Shown piece by piece: positions 48,425-59,512 of a stretch of DNA of 64,000 bases. The translations under genes were made by a program, and so were the position numbers. The stretch's first letter is position 1, and the number at the start of each line of letters is the position of its first letter. This stretch comes from Perilla frutescens (taxonomy: Eukaryota; Streptophyta; Magnoliopsida; Lamiales; Lamiaceae). A model generated the notes under the pieces. The model saw only the letters and a program-made list of their open reading frames with translations, was not told the origin of the DNA and searched no databases. The stretch lies in NCBI GenBank assembly GCA_026008535.1, contig BRKX01000004.1, forward strand, positions 26,974,501 through 27,038,500. Reading direction: 5' to 3'.

Positions 48425-50394
48425 ATGGCGGAACCCAAGGACTTCACTGTCATGTTCTAGATGATGAAATAAATGTTTGAGAAAACCATGGGAACTCCAT
48501 CCTCTGCCTCTGGTCCAGCTGGAACATCAGCTATCGCTCCTTCTATCACATCCACTCCCGCAATAACTACAACAGCCGAACTCGCTCCGGAAGGACCCAA
48601 ATCGGAGTCTGAAAAACCCTCATCCCCTCCGGCTGAACATGCAGATGCTTCTATGGAAGAGGCAGATGCTCTTGATTCTACATTGGTGCTAAACCCCACT
48701 TATCTTCAGCACATAAGTCCTGGTGCAGAGGAAAACCCTATCGACCCAGATCTAGGGCTATACACTCAAGCTCTTACTGAGAAGAAAAAGAGCTATCCTA
48801 CCCGCAAGTCAAAGCGACTTCATAGTCAATAAGGGCCCATCAAAGAAGACGCTGGTGTGGGTTCGAGCAAAAATGTAAGGAGAACTCTGAAGATGGAGGA
48901 GAAACCAGTAAGGTCCTTGAAAGATGAATCTGATGAAGAGGAGAATCCCCTCCCCGAAAACTCTCCAGAAAAAGCTATTGGGGATGTGAAAGTTGATGCT
49001 GAACAGTAAGAGGAACCTATCCCTGCCGTGCCAGAGGCCGATGTTCCTTCCAAGCCTGCGACTTCAGGTCAAGCATCGAAAGGAAAATGGAAAAGGGGCG
49101 CTACATCTGGCCCTAAAAAGAAAGATCTCTCTCCTACTTCTTCACAAGAAATGGTCTCATCTGATATAGTCAAAGAGATTGTCTCTCCATCCCCCACTCA
49201 CTCTGCAGATGTCAAAGACGATGCTAACTCTGGTGATTCCATACCAGTCTATCCTCCGGGTTCCCCGCATGATGTTTCTTCAGCATTCAGTAAGACATAC
49301 TACTCTAAGCATGTTAAATCTCAACATCAGACTATGTGCCTCCGTCCTTTGCGTGTCGAGAAACAGATAGATGTGCTTAGTTTCAAAAAATATGGTATGA
49401 ATGTCTTCTTAATAGAAAGGGGTCTTTGGAAATTTGTTTCAGCATTGTCTTCTTTTGAGCCTGATGTTGTTATTGAATTTTATGCTAATATGTCTCTTGA
49501 GATGGGTGATAAAACTAAGAGCAAATATGGGGAGGTTTATATGTGGAATCAGATCTATTCACTTAAACCCTTGATCATAATAAGTTTTTAGGTCTGGGTA
49601 ATGATTCTGATGTTGTTAGCCTTGACTTAATTGATGATGTGGTGTCGACTGTCACTGGTGGTTTGATAACAAAGTGGACTAACAAGCTCTCCACTTCTAA
49701 GCTCACTTTCTTTTATACTGTTTCACATAAATTAACTGTGTGTAATTGGTTACCTACCACCAACTCTTGAGTCCTCACTGTAGATCAAGCATTCTTACTC
49801 TTCAAGCTTGGAACAAAAATCCCTTTCAATCTCGGAGACTATATTTTTAATTGTATGCTAAAGGCTGCTACAAATTCGAACACTACCAGCATCTTACCTT
49901 TTCCCTACCTCATCTATGCCATCCTTGTTGACCAAGGTATTAAGCCCAACAAGAAAAATATAGTTACTGAAACGTCAACTATCTCTATCATCAAGCTAAA
50001 AGGGAATGAAGATCGTGTAATTGATCTCCCTTACACCTTTGGTCAGAGCTCAACTGCTGCCTCAACAGATATTGGTCAGGATGTTGCTACAGAGACTGCT
50101 CTCTCTACTCCACGATCAGAAAGTGATACAGTAAGTGGTTCCTCACATATAGTGACTCTTTCTGTGCAGGTCCTAAACTCTTCCATTGCTCAGATGGATT
50201 CAATGATTCATCAATGCACAATACTTACCAATGCCATGGTTGAGCTTCGTCAAGCTCTTCGAGGAACTCTTTCTACACAAAAAAGGAGAGTAGCTGCCGC
50301 TGCTGGTGCTGGTGTTGGTGGCGATGTTGGGGATGTTGAAGGGGAGAAGGCTGGGAAGTCCATGGCCAAGGTAAAGGGCAAGAAGAAAATCTGA
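48425..50394 (+). pseudogene. Envelope-like third ORF of SIRE element, broken
   Basis: From ATG 48425 (MAEPKDFTVMF) one frame runs to 49591 interrupted by four stops (two near 48458-48472, one at 48830, one near 49007). A shift around 49580 leads to the frame ending at 50394, with one more stop near 49768. The N-terminal half is Pro/Ser/Thr/Ala-rich and acidic. Then comes a conserved-looking domain: FLIERGLWKFVSALSSFEPD, VIEFYANMS, KLTFFYTVSHKLTVCNWLPT, VDQAFLLFKLGTKIPFNLG, LPFPYLIYAILVDQGIKP. This matches the plant retroelement ORF3 called envelope-like in SIRE elements. No clear signal peptide or transmembrane segment is seen, so a membrane role is unproven. Confidence 0.72.
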
Positions 50395-50568
50395 ATTTTT
50401 CTTCATCAAAAACAATTTTAATTCTGTTATGGTTTGTGCCGGACACAATTTATTTTATATTTTTTTATGTGCTGGACACATATTTTATTTAATGCTATTT
50501 TGGGTATTCAAATGTTGAATATCCTTGAATATTTTGGTTTTAATCATCAGTGATAATCTGATAATTTT

Positions 50569-50611
<43 letters not shown>

Positions 50612-50952
50612 TGTGTTGCATATTTTATACGTGTGATATTTTTTTTTGTTGATGATGCTCTCAACATTGCAATTCTGTTATTCACATGTTTTTTAAAATA
50701 TGTGATGTTTGTTATGTTGAGAATGTTCTCAACGTTGATTATTCTGTATAGGGGTAAATACCCAATTTGTTGCATATTCATGTATAGGGGATTATACCCA
50801 CTATTTTTCCTAACAAATAATAACTTAAGGGGGAGAATACCTTAAGGGGGAGTTTTTAAACTCCAAAAATTTTGATCGTATTCTGCTGCAGCTCTAATCA
50901 TATATTTTGAGTTTTATGTTTTGTGCAAAAAGGATAAGTTTAAGGGGGAGAT
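50395..50952 (+). other. SIRE 3' region with (TA)n tract and polypurine tract
   Basis: Contains a TA microsatellite at about 50571-50609. Purine-rich TTTAAGGGGGAGAT abuts the 3' LTR and is the polypurine tract; similar AAGGGGGAG copies lie at about 50827-50837 and 50844-50853. Confidence 0.75.
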
Positions 50953-52012
50953 TGTTGAGTATGACGTGTTCCAGATGATGTTATCACTTCATTTGATAAC
51001 AGCGCAATCAATGTCATATCTAATGATGTTCCGTGATTCTCGTCACATCGAGTATAACACTCGGAATATTAATCTTATCCTTTCCTAGTATTTTGGATTA
51101 ATTATTAAATTAATCTGATTATATTGTGATATTTATCTCATTTTATTTTTCACGTATTTAGGGATTTATTAGTTATTTTATTATGAATTAAATTGTGGAT
51201 TACATTTGATTTTGATTTTGTCAAAATCTGTTCCGATTTTCTAGGGACGTGATATTCCCACTCCTTCTTGAACACTAACTGTTGCAGGTAAATGTGGGTC
51301 ACTAGAGTAACTGCTACTATTGCACGATGTTAAAGAACGTGTACCACGCAATGCAGAAGACGATTATCTCAAGTCCACTTCAGCAATGGGGAGTGGAAGG
51401 CGGTTGATTCAAGTACAAGTCATCTAGGATCGTGAGGCAACTACCAAGACAAGATGGAGGAAGTATTTAAGGTCTCCTTAGACCTTAAAATCATTTATGC
51501 AAGCAGGTTATCACCGTGGTTTGTGAGAAACTCTGAATCTTGCATCTAGTGTCATCTCAAACGTCCAAGACATTCTCCTAGACATCAGCCTAGCGTCCCA
51601 ATCAGCTGGAGACTTTCATTCCAGTTGTGTGTGTAGGTCAGATAGTAACCTTTGAGAGTCTAGCATTTTGAGTGATTTATTGTAATCTATCTATGTGTTT
51701 AGATAGGTTTGTTTGAGAGATTATTCGAGTGAGTGAAGCTAGGATAGTCCTCTGTATGTTTTATGTTTTGTTGTCAAGGGGAGTGAACCGAGATAACATC
51801 AGCATTGTTTTATTTATCACTTGTGATAGTGAATTTTGCCTTGAGGTAATCACGCACCGTAAGGAGTGTGATTTAAAATTTATTTTGTGCAAGGTTTTGT
51901 TAACGTTTCCGCTGCATGTTGAAGGCAATGTGGTAACACTAGCTTCAACATTTCATTTAACTTTGCTATTTACATCCGAAATTCGCATTGTTTCAGGCAG
52001 CAAATTCTAACA
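50953..52012 (+). repeat. 3' LTR of SIRE-type element
   Basis: 1060 bp from TGTTGAGTATGACG to TTCTAACA, next to TSD GTCCT. It is complete at its 3' end, unlike the 5' LTR. Confidence 0.9.
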
Positions 52013-52017
52013 GTCCT

Positions 52018-52630
52018 AATTTGCGATTCACGATAATTAGCCACACTATCTCCCATTATTTTCTACAACGCTGCTCTCTCTCCCCTCTAACCTCTCTCAA
52101 GACTCACAGAGGACAGTAGCAGCGCTGTGCCATCTCTCTCTATTGACACCAGAAAGGCAGCAACTATTTTTCTCTTGCATGCAGACAGCAGCAGTGCAAC
52201 CCACACAGTCCACCCAGCCCACCCACCATCATCCTCTATCAACAACATAAATGTAGTAGAAAGTGGGAGTGACCATGGAGTCAACCTATGAGAATTATAT
52301 AAGTTCTTGATGATTTGATTGGAACTTACCACTTGGACTATGAATTTGTCATTTTGCTTTGTTTTGTGATTTTATTATGGCCTTATGGGATTTAATAACT
52401 TATGTGACTTATTATTGATTGATGTTAAGACATTTCTATGGAATTTTAGGCATTTGTTATTGAATATTTGAATTGTTTGTTGTTAGTTGTGAATTTGGTG
52501 TGTTAAATGTGATATTTTTTGAATTTTTCTTTCTATATTGAGGCTTATAGCTCAGTTCGCCTCGAGGCTTACGCCTTGTGAGGCTACAGGTAAACGCCTC
52601 GAGGCTTAAAACCGCCTTTTAAAACATTGA
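52018..52630. mobile_element. Right arm of the possible TIR element split by SIRE
   Basis: Continues the target sequence after TSD GTCCT. At 52540-52630 it has GAGGC/GCCTC motifs and ends AACCGCCTTTTAAAACATTG, the inverse of the left arm start at 16263. The part between is non-coding; no transposase was seen. Confidence 0.4.
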
Positions 52631-53079
52631 TCTACACAACAAAAAATATGAAAGAAAGACAACATCCAATGACATAATATGCAATCAAACAGGCTCATCA
52701 TCTCTTCTACCACAAATGACCTATTACTGTTTAAGAGTACATAGAAACACTAATAATGATTTAAGATGCGCATTTTGAGGAAATAAAATATATTGACTGA
52801 AATCTCTACATCACAGTAGTAGATCACATAACATAAACTCTATGTAGCATCTTTATTTCAGCAGTTAAAAACTGCATGAGGAAGCTTCACGCAAACATGA
52901 TATTCTTAACAAAATCCCATGCAATATTTAAGATTTGGTCTCATAATGGAAGAAGACTAATATAAAATATAATGTTATGATTCTTATAAATGATAGCAAA
53001 ATCAAGCTAGAAATATGTGAAAGAATTCATATATACTACTTGGCCTCAGAAAAAAATAACACTTTAACAAAATACGAAA
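52631..53079. other. AT-rich non-coding sequence
   Basis: No gene or repeat end was recognised; possibly intron or 3' flank of the minus-strand exon-like sequence to the right. Confidence 0.3.
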
Positions 53080-54552
53080 TCATGTGCACAAAATTAACAA
53101 ATGCTTACAATTAATACCACCACACAATTTTAGGATTAATATCAACATGGAATCCGATGCATCTTGTTCCTGCAAAACCCCAAACAAATTTGAATTGACA
53201 AAATTGAAAAATAAAATACTAAAAATTGAAAAAAAAAGAATGAACTTCTCATCTACAAATGACGCACTACAGACCAACTCACTGCTCATGCCGTCTTGAA
53301 TGTGTTGTTGCATTTGAATCTGTCAGCATTTTGATCACCATATTTCAGATAAACCACCAGATTAGAAACAATCATATTGTTTCTAGATTGAATTCATATA
53401 ATTTGTTCTTGATTTATAGCTTGTCTCTACCTAGATAATGGATTTTTTTATGCTTCCTTCTCTTTATGAATCAAACCAATCAAATTAAATTCTATATTGA
53501 AATCAACATTGCAAATTCAATATTCATTAAATAGTGTACCTCTAAACATAATATGAAAAAGCCAATTATTAAAATACAATAATTTATTTCTACTGAAATT
53601 GAAGCTTCTTAAATGTTTGGACAGTAAATAAAAATGAATTCACGCCAAATGGCTCCATAATTCTAACATTAAAATAATTTCCATCATAAAAAAAATCCAA
53701 AAAACTACTAAGAGAGCCCAAACCTGCAAATATAAACTTCAATAGGTTCACGTGATAAATTCCTGATGTGTCAAAGAGATGATATATTAAAAATCTATAG
53801 AATGTCTAAATCATCATACCTACAGTTAGGATCGGTCAATGAGAAAGAGCACAAAGTTGAGAAAGAGAGGGTAATGTAGATTGCACAAACATATTATTGA
53901 TATGCAAAGCTGAAACAATTAAGTCCATACAATGAACTAAACAGTTTCCGTCCAACACCTAAAAATAACAAAACTATCACAGTAAAAGAGAACATGGAAA
54001 AGATGCAAAAAGATTAACAAATGCACTGCGGCAGTTATAGGATTATGCTCAATCCGAGCAATGACGTCATCATTTGCATACCAGGTAATTATCTCATCAA
54101 TTCAATGACTTTCCCTCTCACTGTCATCGTAACAAAAAATGAAAACAAATCAAAAGTCAATCCCCTCATTTTCTCCAAGTCCTAGCTTCGTATAATCCCT
54201 AAATTTAATAAATTAGAAGAATTAGAGAAAATTAGATGCAATAAAAATCAAATATCCATGAAGGTTCCAAATTCCAATGCACCTCAATTGCCAAAATGTA
54301 ATCGCCACATAAATAATTTCCCTTAATCTCGAAATACGATTCATACAAAAAGGAAAACAGAAATAAAATGAAGCACTCTAACCAAAAATACGATATCTTA
54401 GGTCCAATAAAATAAATGAATGAAGTTCATAGGTTGGACAACATTACAGGCAAAGAAGTAAAAAAAATTATCAGTGCGAACTACCTATTGACACTGTGAA
54501 TTGTTGATGAAGTGCATGCGGCTCTTGTAAAGGAGAAAATTGGGGGTTCCAT
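53080..54552 (-). pseudogene. Exon-like minus-strand sequence, possible host gene or pseudogene
   Basis: Several segments look like exons. A possible first exon at 54552-54485 reads MEPPIFSFTRAACTSSTIHS and ends CAATAG/GTAG. Segments with open frames include WYANDDVIARIEHNPITAAV near 54030-54090 and MFVQSTLPSLSQLC near 53850-53900. A segment at 53080-53200 is bounded by TTTTGCAG and a GTAAGC donor. The part 53345-53610 is a diverged copy of 11714-12000 with in-frame stops. Frames do not join cleanly across my proposed splice sites, so a decayed gene is more likely than an active one. Protein family not recognised. Confidence 0.3.
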
Positions 54553-55092
54553 TTGGGAGGAAGAAAGGGAGAATAATTTTTCTTCGAATTCAGCCTCCAA
54601 TCATAATGTCTATCGTTCGATACTTATTGCTCTGCTTATTCTCCCGAACTTCATGTCCTTTTTGTCACCTAGGTTTATGTTATTTTTCTCGACCTTTTTG
54701 TAGGCTAGGGTTTACAACTGCACGCGTAATCCTTAATTATAACTGCACACATGTAATGCTTGATTATAAGTGCCCATTCAGATTTTTATGTAAGTAAATG
54801 CCCGCTAATGAATCTAATTTACAAAATTTCTAAAAAATTGGCACTAAAATTGGATTTTTTCTATTTTCATATATAGTATACATTGTATGTAATTGTTGAT
54901 AATATGTGATTCCAGACCTATATTCTACTAATTCCATTAAGTAACTCTAACGAATTTGTCCTTGACCGGTTCTACACATGCAGAATACAAGTCCAAAATT
55001 GACTCGGCTAGGCCGGATCTTAAGCACGTCTTCTTAATTTTGCGGCCCAGATCAACTCGATCTATATTTGTGGGAAATTCTTATCCACATGG

Positions 55093-55093
<1 letters not shown>
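54553..55093. other. Non-coding sequence
   Basis: Lies upstream of the possible first exon at 54552. No gene, terminal repeat or RNA gene was recognised. Confidence 0.3.

Positions 55094-55128
<35 letters not shown>
55094..55128. repeat. (CA)n microsatellite
   Basis: An uninterrupted CA run of 35 bp just outside the left end of the Harbinger element. Confidence 0.95.
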
Positions 55129-55130
<2 letters not shown>

Positions 55131-55569
55131 CACCCATTAGAACACCCACAATGGTGTACATAATTTTGGTACATAACTATGCCACATGAAAAGTTATGTA
55201 CCTACTTTTTTAAATATTCATTCCCTTCAAATCACACACTATAGCATATGGTACATACATAACCTTTTGGGGTCCCACCATTATATCACACATTTAATAA
55301 AATATATACAATACATACATATATATATATATATAATTTAAGTAATTTTTATTTAAATATTATTTTTAGATATAATAATATCAAAGCTATCATTAAAACT
55401 TTTTTTAAATTTTTTTAAATTAAAAATGAATCACATTCTTACCAAATCGTTAAAAAAATAATAATTTTATTAATACTAGAAAGATGAGTACAACATTGGA
55501 AAATAAACACAAATGATACATAAAATGAAATATTGAAATACATAAAAGCTTCTTAAATGAACTAATTAT

Positions 55570-56891
55570 TAACATTATCATTGATGTATTGTGCCCAAAT
55601 GTGCTCAATCAAGTTGACTCGAAGCTTGTGATGTTTTTTTTATCTCGTAGCTCTGCCTCTATACTTACTCGAGCATCAAAATTAGACAGGGCTCCCGATG
55701 TAGTAAGAGTGTTCTCATTATTGGTTGATTTTTCTGTCTCCGACCACTCAATTAATGCATTTTCTTCATCTTCAATAATCATATTGTGAACAATAATGCA
55801 ATTATACATGATGTCCATCAAGTTATTCTGATAACAAAAATGGGTAGGACCTCTAATCATTACCCAACGAGCTTGAAGTACACCAAATGCTCATTCGACA
55901 TCTTTCCTTGCAGACTCTTGCATTTTCTTGAACAAACATTTCTCTTGGGTTCATATGAAGAATGAAAGCTTTTGGCAAAAGCTGCCCATTCCAGATAGAT
56001 TCAGCCTGTAAGATAGTACCCTTTGGTATAATGTCTACCATTCACTGTAAAATTAATTTTCGGGGACTTCCCCACTATCACTTCATTGAACAATGGTGAT
56101 TCGTAGAACACATTTACATAATTATTTAAACCTACAACTTCAAAAAAAGCATGTCATATCCACAAATATGTAGATACAACCGCTTCAAGCATAAACGTTG
56201 GACTTCCATGATCATCTCGGGTGAACTAACATTTCCAAGTGACCGGATAATTTTTCAATTAACAATGCATACAATCAAGGCTACCTAACATTCCAGGGAA
56301 GTTTTGTCTCTATTCATGCATGTGGATACTCATGCATGTGGATCAAGCATTACCAGTATCGTCATTCGGCCTTCTCAAGTACCTTTCACCAAATACATTA
56401 ATTACACATCGACAAAAAATTAACAATCAATTTACCGTGGTTGTTTTAGTAACATAAAGATACTCGTAGTAATGGTCAGTTGGATCTTCATATGCTAATT
56501 GATGGATTGCAACCGTGCATTTTTGAAGTGATGAAAAACTTACTCAACCTGATGCTTCATCTCTCAATCAAAAATATTCATCATGAGCCTCCAAGGCATT
56601 GACTATGTGGATGAATAAGTCTCTCATCATTCGAAAGTGACACCTAAACACATCACTTGGCCATCTTGGGCTTTTAGAGAAGTAATCCTCAAATAGATGA
56701 GCGTTAGTTGTTTCACGATCCCGAGTAATAACTCTTCTTTTATAGGGTATGGCAGAAGAACTTGATACACTTTGAAGCAGCTTATGTTGTTTATTGAGTA
56801 TCTCAAGAAACATTTTATCATCATTTACTTCATCAGCTAAAAAATTGTTAAGAAATGCCAAATGAGAATTGAGGTTTGGTTCGGAAGACAT
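55570..56891 (-). pseudogene. PIF/Harbinger transposase, frameshifted
   Basis: Starts MSSEPNLNSHLAFLNNFLAD (56891). Recognisable in order: AHLFEDYFSKSPRWPSDVF and FRMMRDLFIHIVNALE; KCTVAIHQLAYEDPTDHYYE; YLRRPND; FPGMLGSLDCMHC, carrying the first catalytic Asp; TRDDHGSPTFMLEAVV; WIWHAFFEVVGLNNYVN; GKSPKINFTVNGRHYTKGYY; QESARKDVE then TGA then AFGVLQARWVMIRGPTHF, where the TGA is a C-to-T change from CGA; and MDIMYNCIIVHNMIIEDEEN. This is the DDE domain of plant Harbinger transposases. Several frameshifts and stops make it inactive. Confidence 0.82.
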
Positions 56892-57473
56892 TGCAGAAGA
56901 AAAACAAAAACTTTGAAAACAACAACATGAATTGAAAAGAAATGATAATTGAGAAGATATATGATGAAGAAAGTAATTGTGAGAAATATGAATCTGAAAC
57001 CACTAAAATTTTGTGGACGATAGTTGACATGAGCTGTCAAGGAGTTGGCATGCACTACAACTAGTTGTCATGGATTATCTCGTAGCTGGCAACTTTTTTT
57101 CTTTTTTTTAAAAAACTATTAAAATAACATGCAATGATTATAGTAAAATAAACGACAATACATAAATAATTATCTCGTACATGGTCATACTACAAATACT
57201 ATAAAAATGCACTACTTAAACTAAACAATCAAAAAATAAACTTAGAACAAACCACACTACATGAACATAAAAACATATTGCATAATCTTAAATAAACATA
57301 CTGCATAAATGAAAGATTAGTTACTAAATTCCCTATTTCTTCTTAATCTCTTCAACCATGATATTGTGTGCTTGAAGGGTGATTGAGTCCATTTTGGAGG
57401 TATTTTTAGTGAGTATATACCACTCATTCACTTTGTTCTAGAATTTTAGTTGCTTATTTCTTCACTCCTAAAG

Positions 57474-57566
57474 TCATTCATACCTATCCATATTTTGGGA
57501 TATCATCGGTTGAACATCATCAAAGGAAGGAGAATCGCTGGTTTTTGCCTTGTCTTTTCCTTTCTT
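57474..57566 (-). pseudogene. Possible Harbinger ORF1 (Myb-like) fragment
   Basis: A minus-strand frame reads KKGKDKAKTSDSPSFDDVQ to a TGA at 57474. The basic KKxK motif and the position next to a Harbinger transposase on the same strand fit the C-terminal side of the Myb/SANT-like ORF1, cut by the gypsy LTR at 57567. Sequence beyond the stop, to about 57330, is decayed. Short, so uncertain. Confidence 0.35.
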
Positions 57567-59244
57567 TGTAACAGCCCGGTCCCGAGATAGGGATTTACGA
57601 GTGGGGACGGGGTGTTATTATGGGATTAACGAATAAAGATGGGGGATTTACCAAGAGTTTTAAGAATCAAGACGTGCCTTAGAAGTTATATGGAGATGCT
57701 CGGGTTTACTTGGATTAAAAGAAAACATGCTTAAGCGGAATGAACGGCTAATTAATCAGATACCAACTTGTTAGACCTCTTTGCAGGTGGACGAAGATCA
57801 TACTCAAAAACAGAGATAAACATAATATGCATCTTATAAGTACTAAATCGTTTCCGAGGAGATTATTCATAGAGTCTTGCTATAATAGGATTTAAACAGA
57901 ATTGAAGAGAGTGTATCAGAGTAGCGGATCACAAAGTGGGATTTCATGGAAACACTAGATAATAGCAAAATAGTCTTGGCAGCCAACCCACATTCACAGC
58001 CACCAGCATCCTCAGCATCTCAACCTGAAAATATTTGAAAAGAGGGGGCATGAGCACTAATGTACTCAGTGAGTTTTAGTGAAAATGCTTTTATAACTTT
58101 CAAGATATCCAATGATTAATAGACGGTATACGGAGAGCAAAACGCAAAAGCCCTCTCCGTATCCGTAAAACCTTTTCTTTTCTTTTGGGCCCAACTTGGC
58201 TCAAACCTGTCGTCAACTGTACCCTTAGGCATGCCATAGGATAGAAGAGGGGTTACCTCAAATATCCGAACGTGTTTGCGAGGGAAAAACCCAGCAGTGA
58301 CTACCTTAATAGTTCTGAGCTCGAATCCTGCTTAAGTGGATGCTAAGTTCCATCTCTTCATATTCTTGCTAACATTACCAAGCTTAGAACAAAGTCTAAT
58401 GCTAATGCCTTATCACTACCTGATCTCGGCCTACAAGGGTTAAAGCTACCCTAACAAGGCAATCCTTAATCTTTAACTATACGAACTTTAACAAAGCATA
58501 AGCATTCAAATACGAGGAAATGAATGCGGATAAACATCGATTGCAAGTAAAGCATTTCTAAACACTTCATGCTAGCATAGATTGTAAATAACAATTCTAG
58601 CATATCTAAACATACTTGAGAGCTCACTTAACTCATACTAATCTTCCTTTACTTATCTAACTCAAATAACAATTCAACATAATCATGCATATAACTTCAT
58701 TTATTTCACTCTTTTCCTTGTACAGAGATCAAACAGGTTGAGCAAAAATACTTTATTGGATATCTCATTTGCCCTACCATGCTTCTAGAGCTTATTAACT
58801 CAAACTTTAGATGAGTATAGATTTACCCACCTTGATTACGGAACGGAAGACGAGGCAACGAGCTGGTGGTCTTCCTTAGTATTTCTTCGAGGCTCGATTC
58901 CTCCTACAAAAGTCAAATCGTCGACTTAGAAGCCTTCTTCAAAGATTTCTAATAACATGATATTAAGTAACACCCAACTAATATTCCCTTAGCTAGGACT
59001 TAATAAGGGGATCGAGAATGGTTTAATTTATTTAAGAAATCTCTGGACTCGATTTCTAAATTTTTTTTTTGACGAAAAATAACTCAATATCTTATTCGAA
59101 ATAATTTGAAATTAACTTGAATACCTTACTATAATTTAAACTTGAACATGGCTTAAAAGTATCATAATTTTAAAGACTCGAAAAAGATCGGAAAGAAGGG
59201 GTACGAAATTAGCCGAAAAGAATGGAAACAAAACAACACAGAAA

Positions 59245-59512
59245 AAGGGAGGGGGGGGGGAGGGGGCGCCGCGGGCTACCTTGCCCCGGCGGGCCACCCG
59301 CCGCCACGGGGCTTCCAGCCCCGGCGGGCTCCCCTGCCCCCGGCGGGCTCGTGCGCGGCCGAGAGGGGTGTGGCGCGGCGGCGCCCACCCCCCCACGGGG
59401 CTCTTTCTCTCCCTCTTTTCTCTCTCTCATCAACTGGGTTCCTTTCAACGTGTTCTTCAACTGTTCTTCGTGTTCGTTGATTTCTTCGATGAACACGAAG
59501 AACACGAAGAAC
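59245..59512. repeat. GC-rich block and perfect hairpin inside LTR
   Basis: 59245-59400 is extremely GC-rich amid AT-rich DNA, with a G-run at its left and repeated CCCCGGCGGGC-type motifs. Next to it a 13-bp perfect inverted repeat, GTTCTTCGTGTTC (59463-59475) and its complement (59491-59503), encloses a 15-nt loop; a further CACGAAGAAC follows. The same arrangement recurs at 63735-63992. Confidence 0.85.

Larger units (their letters stand above)
16557..52012 (+). mobile_element. SIRE/Maximus-type Ty1-copia element, host of the nested insertions
   Basis: LTRs at 16557-17590 and 50953-52012 are direct copies starting TGTTGAGTATGA; the element is bounded by the perfect TSD GTCCT (16552-16556 and 52013-52017). 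Removing the insertion at 18375-43427 leaves about 10.4 kb, a normal SIRE size. The order is LTR, PBS, gag, protease, integrase, RT, RNase H, envelope-like ORF, polypurine tract, LTR. A long gag with two zinc knuckles, plus a third ORF after pol, is the SIRE/Maximus arrangement. Every coding part is broken. Confidence 0.92.
55140..57566 (-). mobile_element. PIF/Harbinger-like DNA transposon, decayed, right end not seen
   Basis: The left end is proposed at 55140 (GAACACCCACAATGGTG) after TTA, a fitting 3-bp target. Inside are a minus-strand transposase pseudogene and, further right, a fragment that could be the second (Myb-like) ORF, the usual two-gene Harbinger plan. A gypsy element cuts it at 57566, so its right terminus and second TTA lie beyond the window. 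Confidence 0.65.

Noticed and set aside
50485..50845. ORFs on both strands across the TA tract
   Set aside because: Translation of a TA microsatellite (alternating Tyr/Ile), not coding.
53084..53299. Plus-strand 71-codon ORF
   Set aside because: It is antisense to the exon-like minus-strand sequence and Lys/Asn-rich without a domain.
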